Below are positions 43,048 to 51,921 of a stretch of DNA of 64,000 bases, in pieces. Location of the stretch: assembly GCF_016107305.1 (NCBI RefSeq), contig NZ_RCVR01000001.1, forward strand, positions 248,001 through 312,000. Reading direction: 5' to 3'. The first letter of the stretch is position 1. Each line of letters opens with the position of its first letter. The position numbers and the translations under genes were made by a program. This DNA comes from Roseomonas sp. KE2513 (lineage in GTDB: Bacteria > Pseudomonadota > Alphaproteobacteria > Acetobacterales > Acetobacteraceae). The notes under the pieces were generated by a model that was not told the DNA's origin, did not search any database, and was given only the letters and a program-made list of their open reading frames with translations.

Positions 43048-44268
43048 TCAGGACCGCGCGGCGGGCGCCGCGCGGCCTTCCTCGGCCGGGCGCTTCGGCA
43101 GCGATGCGACAACGCGGCGGCCGAGGGCAATGCCGGGCCGCTCGACCAGCGCGTAGGTCACGGTCGAGACGGCGACCAGCAGGAGCGTGCAGAGCAGCAG
43201 CAGCGCCCAGTAACCGAGTGGGGAGCCGAGCGCGATGTCCCGCATGGGCGCGGGCCGGAGCACCGCTGCCAGGACGAGGCCCTGGAGAAGGTAGATGCTG
43301 TAGCTGACGTCGCCGAGGCGGCGGGCCGGCCTCGAGGTGAGAAGGCCGAAGACCGTGCATCCGGAGGCGATCAGGTAGAAGGCGAAGCCGAGCAGGATGA
43401 TCGGGCCCACGTCGTAGGCGGAGGAGAAGCCGGCGAAGGTCATGGCAAGAAGAAGCAGCACCGCGCAGGAGGCCAGCCCGTCCGGAAGCCGCGGCCTCAG
43501 GTCAAGCCTGTGGAGCGACGCGCAGGCCATGCCCACGAGGAACAGGGTGGGGCAGACCACCTCGATCTTTCGCCAGTGCGTAGGGTTCAGCACCAGCCAT
43601 GCCAGGCAGACCGCGAGGGCGAGGGAGATGGCGGGCAGGTGCATGCGCCGGTCCCGCGCAGCCAGGGCAGCCAACGGGAGGAGAAGGTAGAAGATCCACT
43701 CGTAGCGCAAGGTCCAGACCACGCCGGCGAGCAGGAGCGAGGTGTTGGGATAGCCGTTCACATCCGGCGACCCAAGGAAATCGAAGGCGAACCAGCGCGC
43801 GACCTGCGTCACGAGGACCGCGAGCGGCACGTTGAGCCCGTCGCCCGTCTCAAGGAAGACGACGCCCAGCATCACGCCCACGGCGAGCAGATAGAGTGGA
43901 ACGATCCGGAAGATGCGGCCGAGGTAGAGCGGCAGCCAAGCCGGCTTTCCCGATTCCCTGAGCAGGCGTGACCAGAACAGGTAGCCGGTGACCATGAAGA
44001 AGATCGCGACGCCTGCATGGCCGAGCAACGTGTAGAAGCCCGGCACAGCGGGCCCGCCCCACTCCCTATCTGACAGGAAGGTGCGATAGTAGATTGCGTG
44101 ATGGAACACGACGGCGAACGCGGCGAAGGCCCGCAGGCCGTCCAGTGCCGCCAAGCGGTTGGAACCCTGTCCGGGCGGCGTATCGGCCATGGCGAGGGCC
44201 GGCGATGCCGCAAAGGCGAACAACAGGCCCATGCAGGCGAAGAAGGGCCAGATAGAGTAAGCGTCCAT
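43048..44268 (-). CDS. Acyltransferase-3 (OafA/YrhL-like) membrane protein
   Basis: 406 residues with about ten membrane segments. The catalytic-region motif LAALDGLRAFAAFAVVFHHA begins near residue 40, and VFHHA holds the conserved His. Then come GVAIFFMVTGYLFWSRLL and, in TM9, SYSIYLLQG. Members O-acetylate surface polysaccharides or peptidoglycan. An extra hydrophobic stretch at residues 5-27 precedes the core, so the true start could be the Met near residue 27. A GAGGA site supports the ATG at 44268. Confidence 0.85.
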   Translation of the reverse strand: MDAYSIWPFFACMGLLFAFAASPALAMADTPPGQGSNRLAALDGLRAFAAFAVVFHHAIYYRTFLSDREWGGPAVPGFYTLLGHAGVAIFFMVTGYLFWSRLLRESGKPAWLPLYLGRIFRIVPLYLLAVGVMLGVVFLETGDGLNVPLAVLVTQVARWFAFDFLGSPDVNGYPNTSLLLAGVVWTLRYEWIFYLLLPLAALAARDRRMHLPAISLALAVCLAWLVLNPTHWRKIEVVCPTLFLVGMACASLHRLDLRPRLPDGLASCAVLLLLAMTFAGFSSAYDVGPIILLGFAFYLIASGCTVFGLLTSRPARRLGDVSYSIYLLQGLVLAAVLRPAPMRDIALGSPLGYWALLLLCTLLLVAVSTVTYALVERPGIALGRRVVASLPKRPAEEGRAAPAARS

Positions 44269-44364
44269 GCGTCCTCGGGGCGGGAGGTCAGTCTCGGCCC
44301 GCGCCGGACAAACCACGCCTCGGGCATCGTGGCCCGAGGTCCGTTCAATAGGTTGAAGCCGTGT

Positions 44365-44394
44365 CGGCAAGGCCCGTCGATGTGGGCCTTGCCG
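44365..44394 (-). terminator. Strong hairpin after the M20D gene
   Basis: CGGCAAGGCCC (44365-44375) and GGGCCTTGCCG (44384-44394) form a perfect 11-base stem with an 8-base loop, beginning eight bases past the M20D stop on the minus strand. No U-tract follows, but the position fits a terminator. Confidence 0.55.
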
Positions 44395-44401
44395 AAGGAG
44401 G

Positions 44402-45829
44402 CTAGGCGACTCCGCTGCCAGTGTAGTCCGCGACCATGTGCAGCATGGCGCGCAACCCCGGCAGCAGGCCGGACTCGTCAACGCGGAAGCGCGGCGAGTG
44501 GTTGGTGGGCACCTGCCGGGGGTCGAGGCCCGGTGCGGTGACGCCGACGTTGAAGAAGACGCCCGGCACCGTGCGGGAGAAATAGGCGAAGTCCTCGGCG
44601 GCGAGGCCGGGCGGCATCATCCGCAGCGCGCCCTCTCCCGCTACCCGGGCGAGGCTCGGCGCCATGCGCTGGGTGAGCGCGGGGTCGTTCGCCATGGAGG
44701 GATAGCCGTTGGGCAGCCAGGAGACCTCCGCGCGGCCGTCCATGCCCTGGGCGATGCTTTCCGACACCTCCTTCACGCGGCGCATGATGAACTGGCGGCG
44801 CTCCTCGTCGTAGGTGCGGAGCGTGCCGTTCATCGTCGCGCGGTCAGGGATGATGTTGCTGCGGTTGCCGCCGTGGAACTGGCCGACGGTGAGGACGGAG
44901 GGCGAGGCGCCGCTGTCCACCTGGCGGCTCTGGATGGTCTGCAGCGCCGAGATGATCTGTGCGCCGATGACGATCGGGTCCACGCCGCCCCAGGGGCGCG
45001 CGCCGTGCGTCTGGCGGCCGTGGACGGTGATGGTGAACTCGTCCGCGCTGGCGGCCGCGGGGCCGGGGCGGTAGCCGAGCGTCCCGGCGGTCAGGCCGCT
45101 GACGACGTGCAGGCCGAAGACGGCGTCGGGCTTGGGATCGTTGAAGGCGCCCTCGTCCAGCATGCGGCGGGCGCCGCCGATCTCGCCGTCCGGCAGGTTC
45201 TCCTCGGCGGGCTGGAAGACGAGGACGACGGTGCCGCGGAGGTCAGCGCGGTGACGGGCGAGCACCTCGGCGGTCGCCATCAGGATGGCCGTGTGGCAGT
45301 CGTGGCCGCAGGCGTGCATGACGCCCACCTCCTGGCCGCCCCACATGGTCTTGGCGCGGGAGGCGAAGGGGAGGTCCACCTCCTCCGGCACTGGCAGGGC
45401 GTCCATGTCGGCGCGCAGCGCGAGGGTGGGGCCGGGGCCGCCCTCCCCCTTCAGGGTCGCGACGAGGCCGGTGACGGCGACCTTGTCCCGCACGGTGTAG
45501 CCGAGGGTGCGGAGATGCGCGGCCACCATCGCGGAGGTGCGGACCTCCTGGTTGCCGAGTTCCGGGTTCTGATGGATGTCGCGGCGCCAGGCGATCATCC
45601 GCCCCTCGATGGCGCGGGCGGATTCATCGAGCGCCGCGTGGAGCGGCCGGGCGGGCGCCGGAGCGATGCTGCTGGGCGGCGGCATCTGGGCCTTGGCGCC
45701 CGAGGAGAGCACGGCCGGGAGCGCGCAGGCGCAGGCACAGGCCGCGAGAAAGCCGCGGCGGGAGGTGGCCGGGGCGTCGGCGACGAGGCGCGGTCGGCCT
45801 GGAAGCTGAAGGGCGGGGCGGAGGAACAT
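44402..45829 (-). CDS. Tat-exported M20D amidohydrolase (hippurate-hydrolase/IAA-amino-acid-hydrolase type)
   Basis: 475 residues. A twin-arginine signal, SRRGFLAACACACALPAVL, lies at about residues 23-41. The M20D catalytic blocks are LRADMDALPVPE, MHACGHDCHTAIL (metal Cys and His), QPAEEN and the late DFAYFSRTVPGVFFNVG. They hydrolyse N-acyl amino acids or amide-linked compounds such as hippurate. Tat export is less usual for this family, which is mostly cytosolic; it would put the enzyme in the periplasm with its metal bound. Substrate is unknown. Confidence 0.87.
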   Translation of the reverse strand: MFLRPALQLPGRPRLVADAPATSRRGFLAACACACALPAVLSSGAKAQMPPPSSIAPAPARPLHAALDESARAIEGRMIAWRRDIHQNPELGNQEVRTSAMVAAHLRTLGYTVRDKVAVTGLVATLKGEGGPGPTLALRADMDALPVPEEVDLPFASRAKTMWGGQEVGVMHACGHDCHTAILMATAEVLARHRADLRGTVVLVFQPAEENLPDGEIGGARRMLDEGAFNDPKPDAVFGLHVVSGLTAGTLGYRPGPAAASADEFTITVHGRQTHGARPWGGVDPIVIGAQIISALQTIQSRQVDSGASPSVLTVGQFHGGNRSNIIPDRATMNGTLRTYDEERRQFIMRRVKEVSESIAQGMDGRAEVSWLPNGYPSMANDPALTQRMAPSLARVAGEGALRMMPPGLAAEDFAYFSRTVPGVFFNVGVTAPGLDPRQVPTNHSPRFRVDESGLLPGLRAMLHMVADYTGSGVA

Positions 45830-45932
45830 GGACGGGCGGCTCCCGGCTGAGGCAGGTCATCTTAGGACCGGTGGGCGCGGAGGTGGCAAGGCTCAGCCGG
45901 GGCTGGTGCGCGGCCGAAAGGAGAAGCGGCAC

Positions 45933-46817
45933 TCAGGCGGCGAGGCGCGCGCCAGTTTCGGCGGCTGTCGGCATGGCTTCGGCGGCACCGGGCCGGGAGA
46001 CGGCGATGGAGGCCGCGGCCGCCGCGCGGTGCATGGCTGCCTCCAGCGGGGTGCCCCGCGAGAGGGCGGCGGCGAGCACGCCGCACCAGCAGTCGCCCGC
46101 GCCGGTCGTGTCCAGCACGCGGGCGGCGGCCAGGGCGGCGATGCGCCAGTCGCCGATCGGGCTGGCGGCCTCGGCACCGCGCTCGCCGAGCGTGACGGCG
46201 ACGGGGATGCCCAGCGCGGCGTGCAACTCCGGCGCGGTGCCGGCGGTGCCCAGCCGGGCCGCGAGCCAGGCGGCCTCGTGCTCGTTCACGACCAGCAGGT
46301 CCAGCGCGCGCAGGGCGGCGGGGTCGATCGGCGCGGCGGGGGCGAGGTTCAGGATCGGCCGCGCCCCGGCCGCGCGGGCGCGGTGCACGAGGGTCGCGAC
46401 CTCCTCCGCAGGGACCTCCATCTGCATCAGCACGATTTCCCCGGCGGCGAGGTCCGGCACCTGGGCGGCGCGGGCGAGAAGGTTCGCGCCGGGTGAGACC
46501 GCGATCTGGTTGCGCCCCGCCTCGTCCACGAGGATGCAGGCGGCACCGGTGGGGGCCTCGGTCTCGACCAGGGCGGAAAGGTCCACCCTCGCCCCGCGCA
46601 GGGCGGCCGTGGCGGTCGCCGCCATCGCGTCGCGGCCGGTGGCGCCCGCGAAGCGCACGGCCGCCCCGTCCCGCGCGGCGGCGACGGCCTGATTGGCGCC
46701 CTTCCCACCCGGCGAGGCCCGCCATGCGCCGCCGAGCACCGTGTGGCCCGGTGCCGGCAGGATGGGCACCGGGAAGGTGAGGTCGGCGTTGACGGAGCCG
46801 AAGACGGTGACGGGCAT
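45933..46817 (-). CDS. rbsK: Ribokinase
   Basis: 294 residues of the PfkB family. Motif 1 is GGKGANQAVAAARDG (residues about 38-52), and the C-terminal signature DTTGAGDCWCGVLAAAL carries the catalytic base Asp in GAGD. NEHEAAWLAA is a further ribokinase-typical block. It phosphorylates ribose to ribose-5-phosphate. It follows an SDR gene on the same strand by 47 bases. No ribose transporter or ribose pyranase is adjacent, so related pentoses are possible. Confidence 0.88.
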   Translation of the reverse strand: MPVTVFGSVNADLTFPVPILPAPGHTVLGGAWRASPGGKGANQAVAAARDGAAVRFAGATGRDAMAATATAALRGARVDLSALVETEAPTGAACILVDEAGRNQIAVSPGANLLARAAQVPDLAAGEIVLMQMEVPAEEVATLVHRARAAGARPILNLAPAAPIDPAALRALDLLVVNEHEAAWLAARLGTAGTAPELHAALGIPVAVTLGERGAEAASPIGDWRIAALAAARVLDTTGAGDCWCGVLAAALSRGTPLEAAMHRAAAAASIAVSRPGAAEAMPTAAETGARLAA

Positions 46818-46827
46818 GGGGCCATTC

Positions 46828-46847
46828 AGGCGGGGCGTGCCCCGCCT
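46828..46847 (-). repeat. Inverted repeat between SDR and ribokinase genes
   Basis: AGGCGGGGC (46828-46836) and GCCCCGCCT (46839-46847) are perfect complements two bases apart. It sits in the 47-base gap and could form a tight hairpin that reduces expression of the ribokinase gene. Confidence 0.35.
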
Positions 46848-46864
46848 GGCAAGCGCGGCCCCGC

Positions 46865-47629
46865 TTAGGCCTGCGGGGGCTGGCCGTTGGAGGCGGAGAG
46901 GCCACCGTCCACGGGCAGGTTCACGCCGGTGACGAAGCGGGCATCGGGGCTTGCGAGGAAGGCGATGACGTCGGCGATCTCCTGGGGGTCGGCGGCGCGG
47001 CCCAGGGGGATGCGCTCGGCGAACTTGGACATCAGCTTCTCGTCGCCCAGCATGTCCTTCGTCATATCGCTGGCGGTCAGGCTCGGGGCCACGGCGTTCA
47101 CGCGCACGCCGTGGCGGCCGAGTTCGAGGGCGAGCGCGCGGGTAAGGTTCGTCACTGCGCCCTTGGCCGCGTTGTAGATCGCCATGTCCCAGTCCCCGCC
47201 GAGGCCAGAAACGGAGGAGGTGTTGACGATGCAGCCCCCGGTGGAGACCAGGTGCGGGATGGCGGCGCGGGAGAGAAAGAAGACGCCGTCGAGGTCCGTG
47301 CCCATGACCTTGCGCCAGTCGGAGGTCTTCGCCTCGGCCAGCGGGCCGGTGACGATGGTGCCGGCGTTGTTCACGAGCACGTCCAGCCGGCTGAAGCGCT
47401 CCAGCGTGCGGTTGATGAGGAAGATGGCCTGGTCCTCGTCCGACACGTCGGTGGTGACCGTCAGGGTGCGCTCCTCCGGCAGGCCGGCGGCGACGCGGAC
47501 GAGCTTCTCTTCCGTACGGCCAGCCAGCACCACGGCGTAGCCGCCGGTGGAGAAGCGCCGGGCGGTGGCTTCCCCAATACCGGAGCCCGCCCCGGTGACG
47601 ATCACGACCTTGCCCTCGAACCCTGCCAT
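46865..47629 (-). CDS. SDR-family oxidoreductase
   Basis: 254 residues. Classical short-chain dehydrogenase: the cofactor motif TGAGSGIG lies near residue 12, then NNAG, the catalytic Ser in NTSSVSG and YxxxK as YNAAK, with the C-terminal GVNLPVDGG. It is a cytosolic NAD(P)-dependent alcohol/ketone enzyme. A strong AGGAGG site precedes ATG at 47629. It may act on a sugar or polyol, as it is followed by a ribokinase gene, but the substrate is not known. Confidence 0.9.
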   Translation of the reverse strand: MAGFEGKVVIVTGAGSGIGEATARRFSTGGYAVVLAGRTEEKLVRVAAGLPEERTLTVTTDVSDEDQAIFLINRTLERFSRLDVLVNNAGTIVTGPLAEAKTSDWRKVMGTDLDGVFFLSRAAIPHLVSTGGCIVNTSSVSGLGGDWDMAIYNAAKGAVTNLTRALALELGRHGVRVNAVAPSLTASDMTKDMLGDEKLMSKFAERIPLGRAADPQEIADVIAFLASPDARFVTGVNLPVDGGLSASNGQPPQA

Positions 47630-47718
47630 GCCGGCCTCCTCTGTGTTCCACCCCACAGAACGCACCGGGAGGGCGTCGGTGGCGCGGGCCGGCGGAAGGC
47701 CAGGGCTGCGGCGGGTGC

Positions 47719-48012
47719 TTAGCGGGCGGTGGCGCGGCCGAGGGCGAAGCCGCCGATCAGCGCCCCGAGCACCACGGCCCAGACATCGCCCAGCACCGCC
47801 GCGGCGATCGGCAGGATGACGAGGGCGGCGAGGACGATGACGATCACCGCCAGCCAGGAGGGGCCGCCGCCCCAGGCACGCCCCGCCATCCCCGCCTTGA
47901 AGGCGGCCTTGCCGGCGCCGCGGGGGGCCGCCTTGCGCGGCGCCGCGGGCTTGGCGCGCCGGGGCGAGGGACCGCCTGCCGCCGGGTCGGGCCTGTTCGG
48001 GGCCTTGGCCAT
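47719..48012 (-). CDS. Small membrane protein, hypothetical
   Basis: 97 residues. A basic Pro/Ala/Lys-rich N-terminus (about residues 1-45) leads to two adjoining hydrophobic segments (WLAVIVIVLAALVILPIAAAV and AVVLGALIGGFALG). No family is recognised. It starts 10 bases after the thyX stop, so it probably rides the same message. The ribosome site is weak. Confidence 0.55.
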   Translation of the reverse strand: MAKAPNRPDPAAGGPSPRRAKPAAPRKAAPRGAGKAAFKAGMAGRAWGGGPSWLAVIVIVLAALVILPIAAAVLGDVWAVVLGALIGGFALGRATAR

Positions 48013-48022
48013 CGCGGCGGCG

Positions 48023-48961
48023 TCAGTCCTCGCGGCCGAGGATGGCCATCAGCTCCCGCCACTCGCGCTTGGAGAGGCCGCTGCCCTCCTGCGCGGGGTT
48101 CCCGCCAGCGACCATGGCGCGCACCACGCCGAGCATCTGGGAGGAGAGGGTGACGGCACCTTGGCGGTAGTCGCAGAAGGCTTCGTGCACCAGCGGCACC
48201 CAGGCCTTCACGGTGTCCAGCATGGCGTCGGCATAGACGCGGATCTCGTACTGCGCGTGGGCGTCGGCGCGGAGCGCGAGGAAGTTCAGCAGGTTGTGCA
48301 GGTCCGCCTTCCAGTACCACTGGGTATAGGCGTTGAGCGTGAGGTTCATCCGTGCCAGCTCGCGCGCGAGGCCGGTGCGGCCCTCCTCGATCACGCGGCC
48401 CTCGGCGTCCTCGTTCAGCATCTCGAGGTAGTGGTCGTAGTTCCGCGTCGCGTCCTCGCGCAGGAGGTCGAGCACGCGGGCGGCCTCGTCGCCCTCCAGC
48501 ACGGCGCCGCGGCCCTGACGGTTCACGGCGGATTGCGCGGCGAGCTGTTCCGGGGCGGGCAGGTAGAACTCGCGGTCGAGGATGGAGTAGCGGGCGGAGT
48601 ACTCGTTGATGTTCGCCATGCGGTGGCGGATCCACTGCCTTGCCACGAAGATCGGCAGCTTCACGTGGTACTTGATCTCGCACATCTCGAAGGGCGTGGA
48701 GTGGCGGTGGCGCATGAGGTAGCGGATGAGGCCGCGGTCTTCGTTCGCTGCCTTGGTGCCGCGGCCGTAGGAGACGCGGGCGGCCTGAACGACGGCGGAA
48801 TCGTCGCCCATGTAGTCCACCACGCGGACGAAGCCGTGGTCGAGGACGGCGAGCGGGCGGAAGAGCATCGCCTCCAGGCCGGGGGAGACGGGGCGGCGCG
48901 TCTCGTGGCGCTGCGCCTCGGCCTCGGCCAGCTCCTGCCGCTGGGTCTCTGTCAGTTCCAT
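48023..48961 (-). CDS. thyX: FAD-dependent thymidylate synthase
   Basis: 312 residues. The ThyX signature RHRX7S is present as [11 protein letters not shown] at residues 112-122, with QWIRHR immediately before it. The flavin and dUMP region RSYGRGT-like stretch [14 protein letters not shown] lies earlier. It makes dTMP from dUMP with FAD, independent of thyA. Longer than the minimal family of about 230 residues, as in many alphaproteobacteria, with an N-terminal addition of about 20 residues. Confidence 0.94.
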   Translation of the reverse strand: MELTETQRQELAEAEAQRHETRRPVSPGLEAMLFRPLAVLDHGFVRVVDYMGDDSAVVQAARVSYGRGTKAANEDRGLIRYLMRHRHSTPFEMCEIKYHVKLPIFVARQWIRHRMANINEYSARYSILDREFYLPAPEQLAAQSAVNRQGRGAVLEGDEAARVLDLLREDATRNYDHYLEMLNEDAEGRVIEEGRTGLARELARMNLTLNAYTQWYWKADLHNLLNFLALRADAHAQYEIRVYADAMLDTVKAWVPLVHEAFCDYRQGAVTLSSQMLGVVRAMVAGGNPAQEGSGLSKREWRELMAILGRED

Positions 48962-49069
48962 CGGTACCCCCTGCCTCGGGACGGGGGTTTAGCCTTGCGG
49001 GTGCCCTCTGGGTAGCGCCCGCGCGCGGCTGGTGACCCCTCGCAATCAGCGGAGGGATGCGCTATATAG

Positions 49070-49395
49070 GTCGGGCCTCCTTCGGGCGGCTATGGCGATA
49101 AACGGCTCGTGGAATAAGCGTTGCGGACCCGGGGGCAGTACCCGGCGCCTCCACCATCTCTTCCCCGCCTTATCAGCGGGTTCCGGGGATCCGTTGGATC
49201 CTTGGGGGGAGCATGGGGGCGAAACAGGCTCGACGCGCGCGGTAAAGACGTGTCTTTTGCCCGGCATTGTACCGCCGTTATCGGGCTAAATCACAAGTGC
49301 CAACGATAACAGCCGCGAGGCTGTGGCGCTCGCTGCCTAGAGATAGGTAAGCGCCGTCCGGGGGGAACGGGGCAACAGAATCCCCCCACCTTCAA
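49070..49395 (+). ncRNA. ssrA: Circularly permuted two-piece tmRNA
   Basis: The acceptor half comes first and ends at 49156 in GCGCCTCCACCA. Its T stem is CCGGG (49129-49133) with CCCGG (49141-49145), around the loop GGCAGTA. The coding half starts at 49215 with GGGGGCG, which pairs with CGCCTCC (49146-49152) to close the acceptor stem, including a G-U third pair, the alanyl-tRNA synthetase mark. The tag frame at 49299-49340 reads ANDNSREAVALAA and then TAG. The spacer 49157-49214 would be removed. Outer ends are estimated; a CTATAT element lies at 49062-49067. Permuted genes of this type are typical of alphaproteobacteria. Confidence 0.93.
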
Positions 49396-49492
49396 GCCCG
49401 TCCGCCTCAGTTCGCCCCTCTCCTATGCCCGGGTGGGGCGATGTCCTATGTAGGGGCGAATGCCTCCGACCTGACTTGGACATGACCTGCGC

Positions 49493-50023
49493 ATGAGCGA
49501 GCAAGCGCCGCCCCCCGAGAGCCTGCTGCCCTACGACCGATGGACCGAGGAGGCCATGCGGAACGTCGCGCTGCGTGCCCTCGAGTTCGCGGCGAGGAAC
49601 GGCCTGCCGGGGGAGCACCACTTCTATCTCACCTTCCGCACCGACCACCCGGAGACGAGGGTGCCGGGGCACCTCAAGGCCCGCTATCCGCAGGAGATGA
49701 CAATCGTCCTGCAGCACCAGTTCTGGGACCTGAAGGTGGACCGGGCGGAGGCAAAGGTTTCCGTTGGCCTCTCCTTCGGGGGGGTCGCCTCCACGCTGGT
49801 CATCCCCTTCGCGGCCCTCGTTGCCTTCTGGGACCCGCATGTGCGGGTGGGGCTGCGCTTCGGCGAGACTGGCGCGGCCGACGGCGAGGCCGAGGCCCTG
49901 CCGGACATGTCCGAGGAGGAGGATGAGGCCCCCGCCCCGGCCGAGCCGCCCGCGGCCAAGCCCGATACCCCTGCTCAGGTCGTCAGCCTGGACGCCTTCC
50001 GCCGCCGCCCCACCCGGGAATAG
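49493..50023 (+). CDS. sspB: SspB, ClpXP adaptor for tmRNA-tagged proteins
   Basis: 176 residues. The substrate-binding fold covers about residues 10-125, including HHFYLTFRTDHPETRVPGHL and a hydrophobic core LVIPFAALVAFWDP. A flexible acidic/Pro-rich linker (about 126-160) leads to the C-terminal VVSLDAFRRRP, the ClpX-docking tail of alphaproteobacterial SspB. It delivers SsrA-tagged proteins to ClpXP. The gene lies directly next to ssrA, so tag RNA and adaptor are adjacent. Confidence 0.92.
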   Translation: MSEQAPPPESLLPYDRWTEEAMRNVALRALEFAARNGLPGEHHFYLTFRTDHPETRVPGHLKARYPQEMTIVLQHQFWDLKVDRAEAKVSVGLSFGGVASTLVIPFAALVAFWDPHVRVGLRFGETGAADGEAEALPDMSEEEDEAPAPAEPPAAKPDTPAQVVSLDAFRRRPTRE

Positions 50024-50100
50024 CGGCAGTGCCCCCTCCCCGGCGGTTCTGGCGCGGGGACCGGGGGCGCGCTAACACGTGACCACTTCCCCCAGCATGT

Positions 50101-50140
50101 CCCGACCCGTGTGGTCGGGTGCAGCCCGGCGGCGCCGGGC
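50101..50140 (+). terminator. Two tandem hairpins between sspB and fumA
   Basis: CCCGACC (50101-50107) pairs with GGTCGGG (50113-50119), and GCCCGGC (50124-50130) pairs with GCCGGGC (50134-50140). They lie 78-117 bases after sspB and 22 bases before the fumA start. They may end the sspB message or attenuate fumA. Confidence 0.4.
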
Positions 50141-50161
50141 CAGAAGCCGGAGAGCCTTCCC

Positions 50162-51916
50162 GTGAGCTCCAACACCGTAGACGCCGTTCAGCAACCCCCG
50201 ATCCCCGAGGGGCCGAGCGCGCAGGCCACCCCCGTCGCCACACATGACGGTGCGGAGGCCGATGCGGGCACTCCCGTCTCCCAGCGGAGCGAGGGCTTTC
50301 TCTTCAGCCCCATGTTCCCGCTGGCGGAGGACACGACGCCCTATCGCAAGCTCGACATCGCGGGCGTCTCCACCATCGAGGTGGAAGGCAAGAAGATCCT
50401 GAAGGTGAAGCCGGAGGCGCTCGAGCATCTTGCCTTCCAGGCCTGCCGCGACGTGTCGCACCTTCTGCGCCCGGGGCACCTGCAGCAGCTCGCGAATATC
50501 CTGAAGGACCCGGAGGCGAGCGTGAACGACCGCTTCGTGGCGCTCGACCTGCTGAAGAACGCCAACATCGCGGCCGGCGGGAAGCTGCCGATGTGCCAGG
50601 ACACGGGCACGGCCATCGTCTTCGGCAAAAAGGGCCAGCGCGTCTGGGTGGAGGGCGACGAGGAGGAGGCGCTCTCCTACGGCGTGCACCGCACCTATAC
50701 CGAGACGAATCTGCGCTATTCCCAGATGGCGCCGCTGACGATGTATGACGAGGTGAACACCGGCAACAACCTGCCGGTTCAGTTCGACATCTACGCCTCG
50801 CCCGGCGACTACCATGCCGACGAGTTCTTCCTGCAGTTCATCCTCAAGGGCGGCGGTTCCGCCAACAAGACCTTCCTGTACCAGCAGACGCGCGCGGTGC
50901 TGAACAAGCCGAAGCTGCTCGCCTTCCTGGAGGAAAAGATCCGGACGTTGGGGACCAGCGCCTGCCCGCCCTATCACCTGGCGATCGTTATCGGCGGTAC
51001 CTCGGCCGAGGCGAACCTCAAGACGGTGAAGATGGCCTCCACCCGCTACTACGACACGCTGCCTGAGAAGGGCAGCAAGGCGGGCCACGCCTTCCGCGAC
51101 CGCGAGCTTGAGGCGGAGGTGCACAAGCTGACGCAGAACCTCGGGATCGGCGCGCAGTTCGGCGGCAAGTATTTCTGCCACGACGTGCGGGTGATCCGCC
51201 TGCCGCGGCACGGCGCCAGCCTGCCCATCGGCATCGGCGTCTCCTGCTCGGCGGACCGTCAGATCAAGGCAAAGATCACGCCCGAGGGCGTCTTCCTCGA
51301 GGAGCTGGAGCACGACCCCGCGCGCTTCCTGCCTGACCAGACCGAGGGCGTGCCCGAGGCCGGCGAGGTCGTGCGCATCGACCTCAACCGGCCGATGGCG
51401 GAGATCCGGGCGGAGCTGTCGAAGCACCCGGTCTCCACCCGCGTTTCGCTGAACGGCACCATCGTGGTCGCGCGCGATATCGCCCACGCGAAGCTCAAGG
51501 AGCGGCTCGACTCAGGCGCGGGGCTGCCGGACTACATCAAGGACCACCCCGTTTATTACGCGGGTCCGGCCAAGACGCCGGACGGGATGGCCACCGGCTC
51601 CTTCGGCCCGACGACTGCCGGGCGCATGGACAGCTATGTCGGCGAGTTCCAGGCGGCCGGCGGCTCGCTGGTGATGCTGGCCAAGGGCAACCGCTCCAAG
51701 GCCGTGACGGAGAGCTGCAAGCGGAACGGCGGCTTCTACCTCGGCTCGGTCGGTGGCCCCGCGGCACGGCTGGCGCAGGACTGCATCCGCAAGGTCGAGG
51801 TTCTGGAATACCCTGAACTCGGTATGGAGGCGGTTTGGCGGATCGAGGTCGAGGACTTCCCTGCCTTCATCGTGGTCGATGACAAGGGGAACGACTTCTA
51901 CGACGGGCTGGAGTAG
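50162..51916 (+). CDS. fumA: Fumarate hydratase class I ([4Fe-4S])
   Basis: 584 residues from GTG at 50162, with GGAGAG upstream. The three cluster Cys are Cys145 (MCQDTGTA), Cys268 (GTSACPPYH) and Cys362 (GVSCSADR), matching E. coli FumA. Long conserved stretches include [16 protein letters not shown]-like [19 protein letters not shown] and the end [13 protein letters not shown]. It converts fumarate to malate in the TCA cycle and is oxygen- and iron-sensitive. An N-terminal extension of about 45 residues beyond E. coli FumA is disordered-looking. The start is uncertain by up to 17 codons. Confidence 0.93.
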   Translation: MSSNTVDAVQQPPIPEGPSAQATPVATHDGAEADAGTPVSQRSEGFLFSPMFPLAEDTTPYRKLDIAGVSTIEVEGKKILKVKPEALEHLAFQACRDVSHLLRPGHLQQLANILKDPEASVNDRFVALDLLKNANIAAGGKLPMCQDTGTAIVFGKKGQRVWVEGDEEEALSYGVHRTYTETNLRYSQMAPLTMYDEVNTGNNLPVQFDIYASPGDYHADEFFLQFILKGGGSANKTFLYQQTRAVLNKPKLLAFLEEKIRTLGTSACPPYHLAIVIGGTSAEANLKTVKMASTRYYDTLPEKGSKAGHAFRDRELEAEVHKLTQNLGIGAQFGGKYFCHDVRVIRLPRHGASLPIGIGVSCSADRQIKAKITPEGVFLEELEHDPARFLPDQTEGVPEAGEVVRIDLNRPMAEIRAELSKHPVSTRVSLNGTIVVARDIAHAKLKERLDSGAGLPDYIKDHPVYYAGPAKTPDGMATGSFGPTTAGRMDSYVGEFQAAGGSLVMLAKGNRSKAVTESCKRNGGFYLGSVGGPAARLAQDCIRKVEVLEYPELGMEAVWRIEVEDFPAFIVVDDKGNDFYDGLE

Positions 51917-51921
51917 CGGCC

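Noticed and set aside
43048-44268. Acyltransferase-3 gene as a recent foreign insertion
   Set aside because: Codon choice looks slightly less GC-biased, but no mobility genes, repeats or tRNA border it and the difference is too small to judge by eye.
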